A stretch of 64,000 bases of DNA from Mycobacterium sherrisii (GTDB lineage Bacteria > Actinomycetota > Actinomycetes > Mycobacteriales > Mycobacteriaceae). Under the pieces are notes generated by a model. It worked only from the letters and a program-made list of their open reading frames with translations. It was not told where the DNA came from and did no database searches. The stretch's first letter is position 1. Each line of letters starts with the position of its first letter. The translations under genes and the position numbers were made by a program. The stretch lies in assembly GCF_002102355.1 (NCBI RefSeq), contig NZ_LQPT01000081.1, positions 186,001 to 250,000 on the forward strand. The letters are read 5' to 3'. Positions 39,961 through 48,486 of this stretch are shown here, piece after piece.

Positions 39961-41435
39961 AGGTCGTTACCCGCGTACGACTGGTTGAAGCTTTTGTTGG
40001 CCAACGGGAAGTCGGGAACGATGGTGTCGGCCATGGCCACCGGCAGCGCCGGCCAGTTGAACCAGGATGGGTCGACAATCTTGGCACGGGTGATGTGAGT
40101 GGTTGCGTCTGTTTCGACGCGGTGCACGATGGTGCCGCGCCATCCTTCGACAATGCCGACGCCGCTGCTGGGTGCGGCGCCTTGTTGGTCCGCGCTCGGC
40201 TGGTATGCGATTGGGCCGCTCTGTGCTTCGACAAGGTGCTGCAGCAGCAGGGCGGATGCGGCGAATTCGTCGCGGCGCACGGTGTAGCGGGCCAGGACGT
40301 CACCGGCGGTGGCGACGACTTCGGTGATGGGCAGCTCGACGGTCGGGTGCTCGACCCGGGCGTCGGTGCGCAGGCCGCTGGCGCGGGCGACATACCCCAG
40401 ACAGCCCAGCGCGGCGGCGTCTTCGGTGGGCAGCACGGCGGTGCCGGCGAACCGGTCGTAGGCGATGCCGTTGCCCAGCGTCAACGACGCCACCTCGGCC
40501 ACGTCGACCGCGAGCCGTTGAATTTCCCCGGTGTCGGGAAGGCCTTGCAGCACAACGCCGCCCGGACGGATGGCGCCGCGTAGCAACCGGTGGCCGGTGA
40601 CGGTGGCGTTGAGCCGCAGCAACCGTTCGCGGATGCGTTGGGCGTGTGCGTTGGCGATCCCATAGCCGATGTCGTTGGCCAGAGCACCGAGATCGGCAAC
40701 GTGGTTGTAGAGCCGCTCGAGCTCGACGAGCATGGCGCGCAGCCGGTGCGCCTCGTCGGGCAGCTCGATACCCAGCGCGTCCTCGACGGCGAGGCTGTGG
40801 GCCAGGGCATGCGCGGCCGACGTATCGCCGCTGATCCGTTCGGCGAGATCGACCGCCCGCAGGGCGGAGCAGCCCTGGAACAGCTTCTCGATGCCGCGGT
40901 GGACGAACCACAACCGGGCCTTGAGCCGCACCACGGTCTCGCCCGCCACGGAAAACCGGAAATGGCCGGGTTCGATGAGGCCGGCGTGCACGGGGCCGAC
41001 CGGGATCTCGTAGACACCGGGTCCTTCGACGTTGACGAACGGGAACGCGCCGGCGGTAGCGAAATCGGGTGCCGGCCCGGCGTCGGCGCGCATGGGATGC
41101 CAGTCGGGCCAGTGCGCGTGGCGGACCAGGCGACGCGGCTTGGGGTGACCGACGGGGCGGATCCCGTACAGGTCCGCCATCTCGCGCTCGAACCGGCTCG
41201 CCGGAAACGATACCGAGGCCAACGACCGGATGCTTGGATTATCAATCGGCACAATGCACTCCAGCTCGACGCGACGGTCGGGCCGGCCGGACAGAAAGAG
41301 ATAGACCACGCGCAGACTGTCCATGTCGTCGTGCGCGGCGACCAGCGCCAGTCGAAACGAATCGTCCAGCAGTTGTTCGGCCATCCCCATGAGATCGTGC
41401 TGGGAAACCCTGTGCCGCAACCAGTTCCGGTTCAC
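39957..41435 (-). CDS. hycE: HycE/NuoCD-like large subunit without Ni-Fe ligands
   Basis: 492 aa. Residues about 1-120 are NuoC-like (FEREMADLYGIRPVGHPKPRR) and the rest NuoD/[NiFe]-hydrogenase-like. The ligand motif RxCGxC near the N-terminus of the domain is replaced by Arg200-Ile-Ser202-Gly-Asp-Thr205. The C-terminal DPCxxC is replaced by Asn484-Gln-Ser486-Tyr-Ala-Gly489, three residues before the end. All four Ni-Fe ligands are therefore absent, and the protein cannot bind the [NiFe] centre in the known way. Equivalent to Rv0087. GTG start at 41435 shares GTGA with the hycQ stop. Distal gene of a six-subunit complex. Confidence 0.9.
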   Translation of the reverse strand: MNRNWLRHRVSQHDLMGMAEQLLDDSFRLALVAAHDDMDSLRVVYLFLSGRPDRRVELECIVPIDNPSIRSLASVSFPASRFEREMADLYGIRPVGHPKPRRLVRHAHWPDWHPMRADAGPAPDFATAGAFPFVNVEGPGVYEIPVGPVHAGLIEPGHFRFSVAGETVVRLKARLWFVHRGIEKLFQGCSALRAVDLAERISGDTSAAHALAHSLAVEDALGIELPDEAHRLRAMLVELERLYNHVADLGALANDIGYGIANAHAQRIRERLLRLNATVTGHRLLRGAIRPGGVVLQGLPDTGEIQRLAVDVAEVASLTLGNGIAYDRFAGTAVLPTEDAAALGCLGYVARASGLRTDARVEHPTVELPITEVVATAGDVLARYTVRRDEFAASALLLQHLVEAQSGPIAYQPSADQQGAAPSSGVGIVEGWRGTIVHRVETDATTHITRAKIVDPSWFNWPALPVAMADTIVPDFPLANKSFNQSYAGNDL

Positions 41436-42901
41436 CGGGCGGCTCCGACGGTATCGGCGGCGACGGTGAACAGGTGGGTGAGCGGGCCGGCCGTCACGCC
41501 GAGGCCGGTACTGACGGCGATGCCGAGGATCAGCACCGTTGCCGCCGTCACCGGCACCGCAAGCGTGGGCGCACCCGCGGCGGGCGTGCCGAGCAGGACT
41601 CGCCCCGAGTTGCGGGCCAGCGCGGCGAAGGCGATCGCGATCAGCAGCATCGCCACGCCCAGCACCCAGGCCAGCCGGGCACCGGCCAGCGACCGCGCAA
41701 TCGCCAGCTCGCTGGCGAACATCGCGAACGGCGGCAAGCCCAGCAGCACGATCAGTCCAGTGCCGAACGACAGGCCGACCAGCCGCGACCGGCGCATGAC
41801 GCCGGTGATATCGGCGATCGCGGTGGAGTCGTGCGCGGCCTGCAACTGGCCGCCCGCCAGGAACAACACGGTCTTGGCGACCCCGTGGGCGAGCACATGC
41901 AGCAGCAGCGCGGAGATCGCCAACGTGGTCCCGGCGGCGGCAGCGATTGCGATCAGCCCCATGTTTTCCATCGACGAGTACGCCAGCATCCGCTTGATGT
42001 CGGCGGTGACGGTCAGCATCAGGGCAGCGACCAGCAGCGTGGCCAGCCCGACCACCAGCAGGCCGCCGCGCAGGAAGGCGGGTCCGGTGGCAGCGTCGAT
42101 GATCGTCCGCAACCGGATGAGCACCGAGAACGCGACCGACAGCAGCACCCCGCTCATCAGTGCGGACACCGGCGCGGGGGCTTGGCTGTGCGCGTCGGCC
42201 AGCCAGGTGTGGAACGGGAAGAGCCCGGCCTTGGCGCCGTAGCCGATCAGCAACAGTCCCCCGGCCAGCCGCGCGACCGCGGGATTCAGGCCGCGGGCAT
42301 GCGCGGCAAGGACGTCAAGGTTCAACGCGTGCGCGGCGGGCGCCCCCGCGTAGCGGGCGGCGAAGTAGAGCAGCACGGTGCCCAGGAATGCGACGGAGAT
42401 ACCGACCGAGCAGATCACGACGTACTTCCAGGTGGCTTCCAACGCGGTGCGGGTGCGGCGATGCCCCACCAGGAAGGCGGTGATCACGGTGGTGGCCTCG
42501 ATCGCCACCCACACCACGCCAATGTTGTTGGCGCACACCGCCAGAACCATTGCCGCGAGGAACGCCGGCGTCAGGACCCCATACAGCCGGGCACCAGGTT
42601 GATCGACGTGGCCGCGGGCGAGCTCGTGGTCGATGTAGGAAATGCTGGCAAAGGTGGCCAAGGTGCCGACGGTCCCGATGACGATCAGCATCGTCACCGT
42701 CAGCGCGTCGACACGCAGCAGCCCGCCGAGGCTGAACCGGGCACCGGACCCGACGCCGAACCCCAGCGCCGCGCCGCACCCGAGCACGGTGACCGCGGAC
42801 AGCACGGTCAGCGCCGCAGTCGCGTGGCGCCAGCCGCCGGCCAGGGCGGCGAGCGACGCGACGAGGGGCGCCAGGATGGCGGTGAGCAGCAACGCGGTCA
42901 T
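41432..42901 (-). CDS. hycQ: HyfF/NuoN-like proton-pumping membrane subunit
   Basis: 489-aa antiporter-like subunit with about 13-14 membrane helices, equivalent to Rv0086. Proton-path residues are kept: Glu in VWVAIEATTVITAFLVG, Lys in GYGAKAGLFPFHTWL, Lys in DIKRMLAYSSMENMGL, and Lys in LAHGVAKTVLFLAGG. ATG at 42901 overlaps the upstream stop by one base (TGATG). The frame continues open to 43336 only as an Arg-rich shadow inside hycP. Probably translocates protons in concert with the NuoB/NuoD-like peripheral arm. Confidence 0.9.
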   Translation of the reverse strand: MTALLLTAILAPLVASLAALAGGWRHATAALTVLSAVTVLGCGAALGFGVGSGARFSLGGLLRVDALTVTMLIVIGTVGTLATFASISYIDHELARGHVDQPGARLYGVLTPAFLAAMVLAVCANNIGVVWVAIEATTVITAFLVGHRRTRTALEATWKYVVICSVGISVAFLGTVLLYFAARYAGAPAAHALNLDVLAAHARGLNPAVARLAGGLLLIGYGAKAGLFPFHTWLADAHSQAPAPVSALMSGVLLSVAFSVLIRLRTIIDAATGPAFLRGGLLVVGLATLLVAALMLTVTADIKRMLAYSSMENMGLIAIAAAAGTTLAISALLLHVLAHGVAKTVLFLAGGQLQAAHDSTAIADITGVMRRSRLVGLSFGTGLIVLLGLPPFAMFASELAIARSLAGARLAWVLGVAMLLIAIAFAALARNSGRVLLGTPAAGAPTLAVPVTAATVLILGIAVSTGLGVTAGPLTHLFTVAADTVGAAR

Positions 42902-43563
42902 CAGTCGCGCAGCTCCTGCAGCTTGTCCAGGTCTGCATCGCCGAAAGTGTGACGCAGCCGCCCGGTCAGCACGCCGATCACGATGACGGCGAAGAGCACA
43001 TCGAGTGAGGCTCCGAGTTCGACAATCAACGGCACCCCCGCCGTGAGTAGGAACGCGGTCGCGGCAATCCCGTTGTCCAGCATCAAAAATCCGACCGCCT
43101 GCGAGACGGCATGCAGCCGCGTGGTCAACACGAAAAGCGCAATCAGCACCACCGCGAACGCGGCGGGCACGGCATTGGTGCTGGGACCCGGTTGCAGGTC
43201 CACCAACGGCGCGGTGATCGCGAACGCGGCGACGGTCAAGCCGCCGGTGAGCAGCAGCGAGCTCGTGGTGTTGATCAGCGGCGTGGCCTCGCGGCGCGCG
43301 GCGACTTCGGCACCGACCACGCGGCCGAGCAGCCACGGCAACACCCCCGCCCGCAGCACCAGCACGGCGACGGCCACTCCGATGAGTGCGAGATCGTGGT
43401 CGTGGATGCCGCGCAGCGCCGGGATGGCGGTCAGTGCCAGGCCCTGCCAGGCCAGCAGATGCACGATGGCGGACAGGTCGCGGCGCCAGACGATCAGAAC
43501 AGCGGCCAGCACCAGCCCGCCCGCGGCAAAGTCGACCAGGGTGGAAAAGTTGGTGTCGGTCAT
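42901..43563 (-). CDS. hycP: HyfE/NuoK-like membrane subunit
   Basis: 220 aa with about six membrane helices, equivalent to Rv0085. HyfE-type proteins are NuoK-like in their middle part ([45 protein letters not shown] here) and lie between HyfD- and HyfF-type subunits in E. coli hydrogenase 4. The conserved Glu in VELGASLD fits the buried NuoK carboxylate. Begins ATG 43563, 10 nt after hycD ends, the only non-overlapping junction in the operon. Confidence 0.85.
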   Translation of the reverse strand: MTDTNFSTLVDFAAGGLVLAAVLIVWRRDLSAIVHLLAWQGLALTAIPALRGIHDHDLALIGVAVAVLVLRAGVLPWLLGRVVGAEVAARREATPLINTTSSLLLTGGLTVAAFAITAPLVDLQPGPSTNAVPAAFAVVLIALFVLTTRLHAVSQAVGFLMLDNGIAATAFLLTAGVPLIVELGASLDVLFAVIVIGVLTGRLRHTFGDADLDKLQELRD

Positions 43564-43573
43564 CGCTGGGGCC

Positions 43574-44533
43574 TCACGTGCGGACGGTGAAGAAGTTGGC
43601 GGCGGTGACGGCGAGCAATGCCAGCAGGAATGAACCCGCCAACAGCTCGGGCACCCGGAACAGGCGAAGCTTGGCGACGAAGACCTCGAATGTCGCGAGC
43701 AGCGCGGCCAACACCGCCACCTTGATTACTATCGCCGCCACGCCCGTGACCACCTGCAGCGCCGTCGGCGTGGCGCCGGCAATCCCCCACGGCAGGAACA
43801 GGTTTGCCAATAACGCCAGCAACACCGTCAGCCGCATCCCGGACGCCCATTCGACCAGCGCCAACCGAGGACCGGCGTACTCGAGAACCATCGCCTCGTG
43901 CACCATGGTCAGTTCCAGATGCGTTGCCGGGTTGTCGACCGGCAGCCGTCCCGTCTCGGCGACGATGACGATCACCAGCGCGACGAAGGCGAGCACCGCG
44001 GTCAAGGACAGGACGTGATCGGGGTGGGTGACCGTACTTGTCACCAGGGCACCCAGATTGGACGATCCGGCCGGAATGGACAGCGCGAACACCGCCAGCA
44101 GAATCGTCGGCTCGACCAGCGCGGCGATGGTGATTTCGCGGCTTGCGCCCATACCACCGAACGAGGTCCCCGTGTCGATGCCGGCCAGGGTAAGCGCGAC
44201 GGTGCCCAGGAAAAGCAGGCCGACCACGGCGAACAGGTCGGCGCTGAAATCCAGGGGCGACCCGGTCGCGACAATCGGCGCGATCGCCGCGATCAGCAGG
44301 GCGGTGCCGGCGACGACCGCGGGCGCGGCGGCGAACACGATTGTCGTACCGATTGGCCTGACGTGTTGCTTACCAAGCTGTTTGATCAGATCGCGGCACG
44401 GCTGCAGCAATCCGCCGCCCGCGCGGCCCTCCCAGTGGGCGCGCACTTGACGCGTCACACCGACCACCAGCGGCGCGCCGGCCATCACCACGCCGAGCTG
44501 AGCCGCCCCGGCGACGTAGGACATCGCGTTCAC
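43574..44533 (-). CDS. hycD: HycD/NuoH-like membrane anchor subunit
   Basis: 319 aa with about eight membrane helices, equivalent to Rv0084. NuoH-type acidic motif [19 protein letters not shown] continues with [18 protein letters not shown], the glutamates that link the quinone/Fe-S site to the proton channel. [15 protein letters not shown] is also conserved. The GTG at 44533 gives a GTGA overlap with the upstream gene, like the other junctions. ATG 44524 ([10 protein letters not shown], 316 aa) is equally possible. The open frame up to 45394 is a shadow. Confidence 0.9.
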   Translation of the reverse strand: MNAMSYVAGAAQLGVVMAGAPLVVGVTRQVRAHWEGRAGGGLLQPCRDLIKQLGKQHVRPIGTTIVFAAAPAVVAGTALLIAAIAPIVATGSPLDFSADLFAVVGLLFLGTVALTLAGIDTGTSFGGMGASREITIAALVEPTILLAVFALSIPAGSSNLGALVTSTVTHPDHVLSLTAVLAFVALVIVIVAETGRLPVDNPATHLELTMVHEAMVLEYAGPRLALVEWASGMRLTVLLALLANLFLPWGIAGATPTALQVVTGVAAIVIKVAVLAALLATFEVFVAKLRLFRVPELLAGSFLLALLAVTAANFFTVRT

Positions 44534-46509
44534 TTGGCCGCCACCAACACGATCAGCACGCCCAGCGCACCGTAGGCCAAGTACAGGTGCACGCTTCCGG
44601 TGTGGGCCCGCCGCATCAGGCCGGCCACGGCGCCGACGGCGGCGACCACCGGGGTGTACAAACGCTGTTCGATCGCGTCGGTGATCGCGGTCCGGTAGGC
44701 GATCCTGTCGACCATGTACCGTGACTCGGCCGTCGGGGTGACTTCGATATCGGTGTCGGGGCGCAGCACGTCGGCGAAAACTCGCTGCAACGGCTCGGCG
44801 AAGGACGTGGCCGTGTATTGCATGCGCTCGGTGAGATCGTCTGCGCCACAAGCCCATAACGGCCGCACGACCGGTGCCGGTCGGCGCCGCGAACGCAGCC
44901 GGGCCAACCCGGACGCCAACAGCGCGGCGCCGACCACGCCCGCGACGATCACGCCGGGCGCGATCGAGCCGGGCAGGCCGGGTAGTCGCACCACGGTGCC
45001 GAAGTCGGTGAACCCGACGGCCTTTCCGAACGGCAAGGTTGCGACGGTCGTCCGCACCACCGGAGCGAGGACGCCCGGCGCCACCGCGAGTATCAGGCAG
45101 GCGCCCGCCGCGGCCGCCATGCCGGCACGCATGCTGATCGGCGCCTCGGCCGCGGCGGCGGCCTGGCTGGAGCGGGGGCGGGCCAAGAATCCGATTCCGA
45201 ATGCTTTTGCCATGGCGGCGACGCTCAAGCCGGTGGCGAGTGCGACCACGCCGACCGCCAATGGTGTCGTCAAAGCCACCATCGGGTCGTGTGCGGGCGG
45301 GGCGTGAACCAGGGACTGCACCAGTAGCCACTCGCCGACGAAGCCGGCGCCGAGCGGCAGCCCGCACGCACCCAGCGCAGCCACCCCGAAGCACACGGTC
45401 GTGCTCGGCATCCGGCGGACCAGTCCGCCAAGCAGGTCGAGGTCTCGCAGGTGTGTCGCGGCCAGCACCGATCCGGCCGCGAGGAATCCCAGGCTCTTGA
45501 ACGCCGCGTGCGCCATCAGATGCACCACCGCGGCGGCCGCGGCGATGGTCGCCGGACCGTAGTCACCGCTGTCCGCGAAAAGCGTTGCGGCACCAAGTGC
45601 CAACGTCACCAGGCCCATGTTCTCCGTCGTCGAATACGCCAGCAGCCGTTTGATGTCGGTGGCCACCGAGGCCTGCAGCACCCCGTAGAGCGCGGAGATC
45701 CCGCCGACGGCCATCAGCGCTAGCCCCCACCAGCGCGGGCCCGGTCCGAGCAAGCGCAGGTCGAAGCGCACGATGCCGTAGATCCCCAGGTTGACCATCG
45801 CCGCACTCATCAGTGCCGACACCGGGCTGGGCGCTTCGGGATGGGCCCGTGGCAGCCAGGCATGCAGCGGCACCAAGCCCGCCTTGGACCCGAAGCCGAC
45901 GAACGTCAGCACGAACACGGCGGCGCGGACCCCGCCGGATGCCCCGGTGAGTTGGGTGAGCCGGTCGGATCCGCCGGACGCCGCGAGCACGATCAGCCCG
46001 ACCAGAATGGCGACGAACCCGAGCTGAGTCATCACCGCGTAGGACAGACCAGCCGAACGGACCTGTGCGCGGGTGTATTCGGACAGCACCAGGATCAGCG
46101 ACGTGATCGCCATCAACTCCCACGCCACCAGAAAGGTCGGTACCGATCCCGCGGCCGGCACCAGCTCCATCGCGGCGACGAACACCGGCAGCACCGCGAG
46201 CGTGACCCCGCCCAGCTGCTCACGTCTGGCGTACCCGATCAGGTAGCAGCCCACCGGTACGGCGACCGCGCCCGTCAGCGCGAGAAAGAAACCGCCCAGT
46301 GGGTCGAGTTCGATCCGCACCCCGGACAGCGGCAGCAGCCAGTCGAGTTGTACCGGGCGTAGCAAGCCGAACATGGCCTGCAGGCCCAGCCACAGCCCGA
46401 CCAGGCCCACCGCCGACGTCGCCAGCCCGCCGGCGGGCGCACCGAAACCCAGGCGTGGCAACATGTTTGGCGTCGAGGCGGGAACGACGGTCGGTGTGGT
46501 AATCGTCAC
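44530..46509 (-). CDS. HyfB/NuoL-like proton-pumping membrane subunit
   Basis: 659 aa with about 15-16 membrane helices, equivalent to Rv0083. Proton-antiporter domain with Glu in LVAWELMAITSLILV, Lys in GFGSKAGLVPLHAWLPRAHPE, Lys in DIKRLLAYSTTENMGLV and Lys in HAAFKSLGFLAAGSV. Between the last helices is a hydrophilic region (about 545-625, CGADDLTERMQYTATSFAEPL) seen in HyfB/HycC proteins. GTG start at 46509 overlaps the small-subunit stop (GTGA). With hycQ it gives the complex two antiporter-like subunits. Confidence 0.9.
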   Translation of the reverse strand: MTITTPTVVPASTPNMLPRLGFGAPAGGLATSAVGLVGLWLGLQAMFGLLRPVQLDWLLPLSGVRIELDPLGGFFLALTGAVAVPVGCYLIGYARREQLGGVTLAVLPVFVAAMELVPAAGSVPTFLVAWELMAITSLILVLSEYTRAQVRSAGLSYAVMTQLGFVAILVGLIVLAASGGSDRLTQLTGASGGVRAAVFVLTFVGFGSKAGLVPLHAWLPRAHPEAPSPVSALMSAAMVNLGIYGIVRFDLRLLGPGPRWWGLALMAVGGISALYGVLQASVATDIKRLLAYSTTENMGLVTLALGAATLFADSGDYGPATIAAAAAVVHLMAHAAFKSLGFLAAGSVLAATHLRDLDLLGGLVRRMPSTTVCFGVAALGACGLPLGAGFVGEWLLVQSLVHAPPAHDPMVALTTPLAVGVVALATGLSVAAMAKAFGIGFLARPRSSQAAAAAEAPISMRAGMAAAAGACLILAVAPGVLAPVVRTTVATLPFGKAVGFTDFGTVVRLPGLPGSIAPGVIVAGVVGAALLASGLARLRSRRRPAPVVRPLWACGADDLTERMQYTATSFAEPLQRVFADVLRPDTDIEVTPTAESRYMVDRIAYRTAITDAIEQRLYTPVVAAVGAVAGLMRRAHTGSVHLYLAYGALGVLIVLVAAK

Positions 46510-46985
46510 TTCCCGGTCACCGATCGCAGGGCCGCCACGATTTCGGCGGGGGTGGGCGGGCAGCCCGCAATCTCGACGTCGACGGGCACCACCTCGCCCA
46601 CCGAACCGGCGACGGCGTACGCATCCTTGAACACCCCTCGGTTCAAGGCGCAATCGCCGCACGCGATCACCACCCGTGGGTGTGGCGTCGCCGCAAGGGT
46701 GTTGCGCAGCGGCTCGGCCATGTTGCGCGTGACCACCCCGGTCACCAGCAGCGCATCGGCGTGGCGGGGCGAGGCCACCAGCCGGGCCCCGAATCGTTCC
46801 GCGTCGTACACCGGGCCGAACGCGCCCGAAACCTCCACCTCACACCCATTGCACGACCCCGCGTCCACGTGCCGGATCTGCAATGAACCTTTCACTCCCG
46901 CAGGCGGTTCGGTTGCCGATGGCGGTGCCGCCGGCGCGGGTTCCACGATCCGGCCGACACGACGGATTTTGGCGAGCCAACCCAT
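46506..46985 (-). CDS. NuoB/HycG-like Fe-S small subunit
   Basis: 159 aa, equivalent to Rv0082. Carries the N2-type [4Fe-4S] ligands: Cys45 and Cys48 (GSCNGCE), Cys112 (GDCA; Cys109 lies just before it) and Cys142 (AGCPPTP). The spacing is as in NuoB and HycG. The peripheral arm can therefore still pass electrons, although the large subunit lacks its Ni-Fe site. A Pro/Ala-rich linker (residues 15-30) follows a short basic N-terminus that may contact the membrane. ATG at 46985, 4 nt after the regulator. Confidence 0.92.
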   Translation of the reverse strand: MGWLAKIRRVGRIVEPAPAAPPSATEPPAGVKGSLQIRHVDAGSCNGCEVEVSGAFGPVYDAERFGARLVASPRHADALLVTGVVTRNMAEPLRNTLAATPHPRVVIACGDCALNRGVFKDAYAVAGSVGEVVPVDVEIAGCPPTPAEIVAALRSVTGK

Positions 46986-46989
46986 GGCG

Positions 46990-47334
46990 CTAATGGGCCG
47001 CGGGGCCGGTGCGCAAATCCTCGAGCACCGCGATCCGATCGGTAAGCACCCGCGCCAGTACCTGGCGAGCCACCGCGAGCAACTCGGCGATATCGGGTGA
47101 GGCGATCGAGTAGGTCACGACATTGCCGTCGCGGTCCGCGACGACGACTCCCGCGCGCCGCAACACCGCCAGCTGTTGGGATAGATTCGATGCCTCGAGT
47201 CCGACATCGGACACCAACAACTCGCCGACCGAGCGGTCCCGCTCCACCAGCAGCTCGAGAATCCTGATGCGCGCCGGGTGCCCGAGGGTCTTGAAGAAGT
47301 CGGCTTTGAGCTTGTAAAGGGGCTTCGATTCCAG
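46990..47334 (-). CDS. ArsR family regulator, Rv0081-like
   Basis: Winged-helix repressor preceding the complex genes, about 114 aa from CTG 47334 or 121 aa from TTG 47355. Core: PLYKLKADFFKTLGHPARIRILELL, DVGLEASNLSQQLAVLRRAG, and the wing DRDGNVVTYSI. No ArsR-type metal-binding cysteines are present. In M. tuberculosis the orthologue is a hypoxia-responsive hub regulator. A ribosome site AGGAG (47344-47340) sits 5 nt before CTG 47334, whose product LESKPLYKLKA aligns with the M. tuberculosis start. TTG 47355 has no visible ribosome site. The start codon is therefore probably CTG. Confidence 0.88.
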   Translation of the reverse strand: MESKPLYKLKADFFKTLGHPARIRILELLVERDRSVGELLVSDVGLEASNLSQQLAVLRRAGVVVADRDGNVVTYSIASPDIAELLAVARQVLARVLTDRIAVLEDLRTGPAAH

Positions 47335-47363
47335 CGTCGCTCCTGAAGACTTCAATACTTGTG

Positions 47364-47377
47364 CAATTGATCAGTTG
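47364..47377. promoter_or_regulatory. Candidate ArsR-type operator upstream of the hyc-like operon
   Basis: CAATTGATCAGTTG is a near-perfect 14-bp palindrome (12 of 14 bases symmetric) centred on TGATCA, about 30 nt upstream of the regulator's probable start and between it and divergent oppB. Position and symmetry suit autoregulation by the ArsR protein. Not verified. Confidence 0.45.
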
Positions 47378-47508
47378 AAGAACTCATCATACGGCCTGGC
47401 CGTTGGCGGTGTGGCCCGGGGCCGACGCGACCGGGGCACCGCGATCCCAGCCGGCCCGCGCCGGTCTCGCTAACCTGTCCCAATGCGATGCAGGCAGGCC
47501 GCCCGGGC

Positions 47509-48486
47509 ATGATCCGGTACCTCGCCCGACGGTTCCTCAACTACGTCGTCCTGCTGGTGCTGGCGTCCTTCCTGACTTTTCTGTTGACCTCCCAGACGTT
47601 TCATCCGCTCGACAGTTTCGTGCAGCGCCATCCGACGCCGCCACCGGAGGCCATTCACGCCAAGGCCGTCGCGCTGGGCTTGGACAAACCGGTGGTGCTT
47701 CGCTACGCCCACTGGATCGGGGGTGTGATCCGCGGTGATTTCGGGATGACGGTCAGCGGCCATCCGGTCTCCGAGGAGCTATGGCGCCGGGTCGGGGTGA
47801 GCCTGCGGTTGGTGGTGACGGGTTCGGTGCTGGGCACCCTGATCGGCGTCGTCGCGGGCGCCTGGGGCGCGGTGCGGCAATACCGGCTCAGCGACCGGGT
47901 AATCACGGTGTTGTCGCTGATCATCTTGAGCATCCCGTCGTTCGTGCTGGCCAGCCTGCTCATCCTGGGCGCACTGCGGGTCAACATGCTCGCCGGCGTC
48001 GGGATCTTTCAATACACGGGTGAGACCTCGCCGCTGCCGCCCAGCGGAACCGTGGACGAGCTGATCGGGCGGTTGCAGCACATGGTGCTGCCGACGCTGA
48101 CGCTGGCGTTGGGCGCGATCGCGGGTTTCAGCCGCTACCAACGCAATGCGATGCTCGACGTGCTCGGCGAGGACTTCATCCGCACCGCGCGGGCCAAGGG
48201 TTTGACCCGTCGGCGCGCGCTGTTCAAGCACGGCCTGCGTACCGCGCTCATCCCAATGGCCACGTTGTTCGCCTATGGCGTGAGCGGGCTGGTCGTCGGC
48301 GCGGTGTTCGTCGAGAAAATCTTCGGCTGGCACGGCATGGGCGAATGGGTGGTGTCGGGAATCGCGACCCAGGACGCGAACGTCGTCGCGGCGATCACGC
48401 TGTTCTCCGGCGCGGCAGTGCTTTTGGCGGGCCTGCTGTCCGACGTCATCTACGCGGCACTGGATCCGAGGGTGCGGGTGTCATGA
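47509..48486 (+). CDS. oppB: Oligopeptide ABC transporter permease OppB
   Basis: 325 aa, the same length as Rv1283c. Six membrane helices; the cytoplasmic EAA loop RTARAKGLTRRRALFKHGLR docks the ATPase. MIRYLARRFLNYVVLLVLASF at the start matches the M. tuberculosis protein, so ATG 47509 is preferred over the in-frame ATG at 47488. First gene of oppBCDA. Together they import peptides (in M. tuberculosis reported to include glutathione-type peptides). Confidence 0.95.
   Translation: MIRYLARRFLNYVVLLVLASFLTFLLTSQTFHPLDSFVQRHPTPPPEAIHAKAVALGLDKPVVLRYAHWIGGVIRGDFGMTVSGHPVSEELWRRVGVSLRLVVTGSVLGTLIGVVAGAWGAVRQYRLSDRVITVLSLIILSIPSFVLASLLILGALRVNMLAGVGIFQYTGETSPLPPSGTVDELIGRLQHMVLPTLTLALGAIAGFSRYQRNAMLDVLGEDFIRTARAKGLTRRRALFKHGLRTALIPMATLFAYGVSGLVVGAVFVEKIFGWHGMGEWVVSGIATQDANVVAAITLFSGAAVLLAGLLSDVIYAALDPRVRVS

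Noticed and set aside
43574-45394. Continuous frame of about 600 codons covering hycD and upstream sequence
   Set aside because: The part beyond 44533 is Arg/Gly-rich and antisense-like within the HyfB-type gene; the NuoH-like protein starts at 44533 or 44524.
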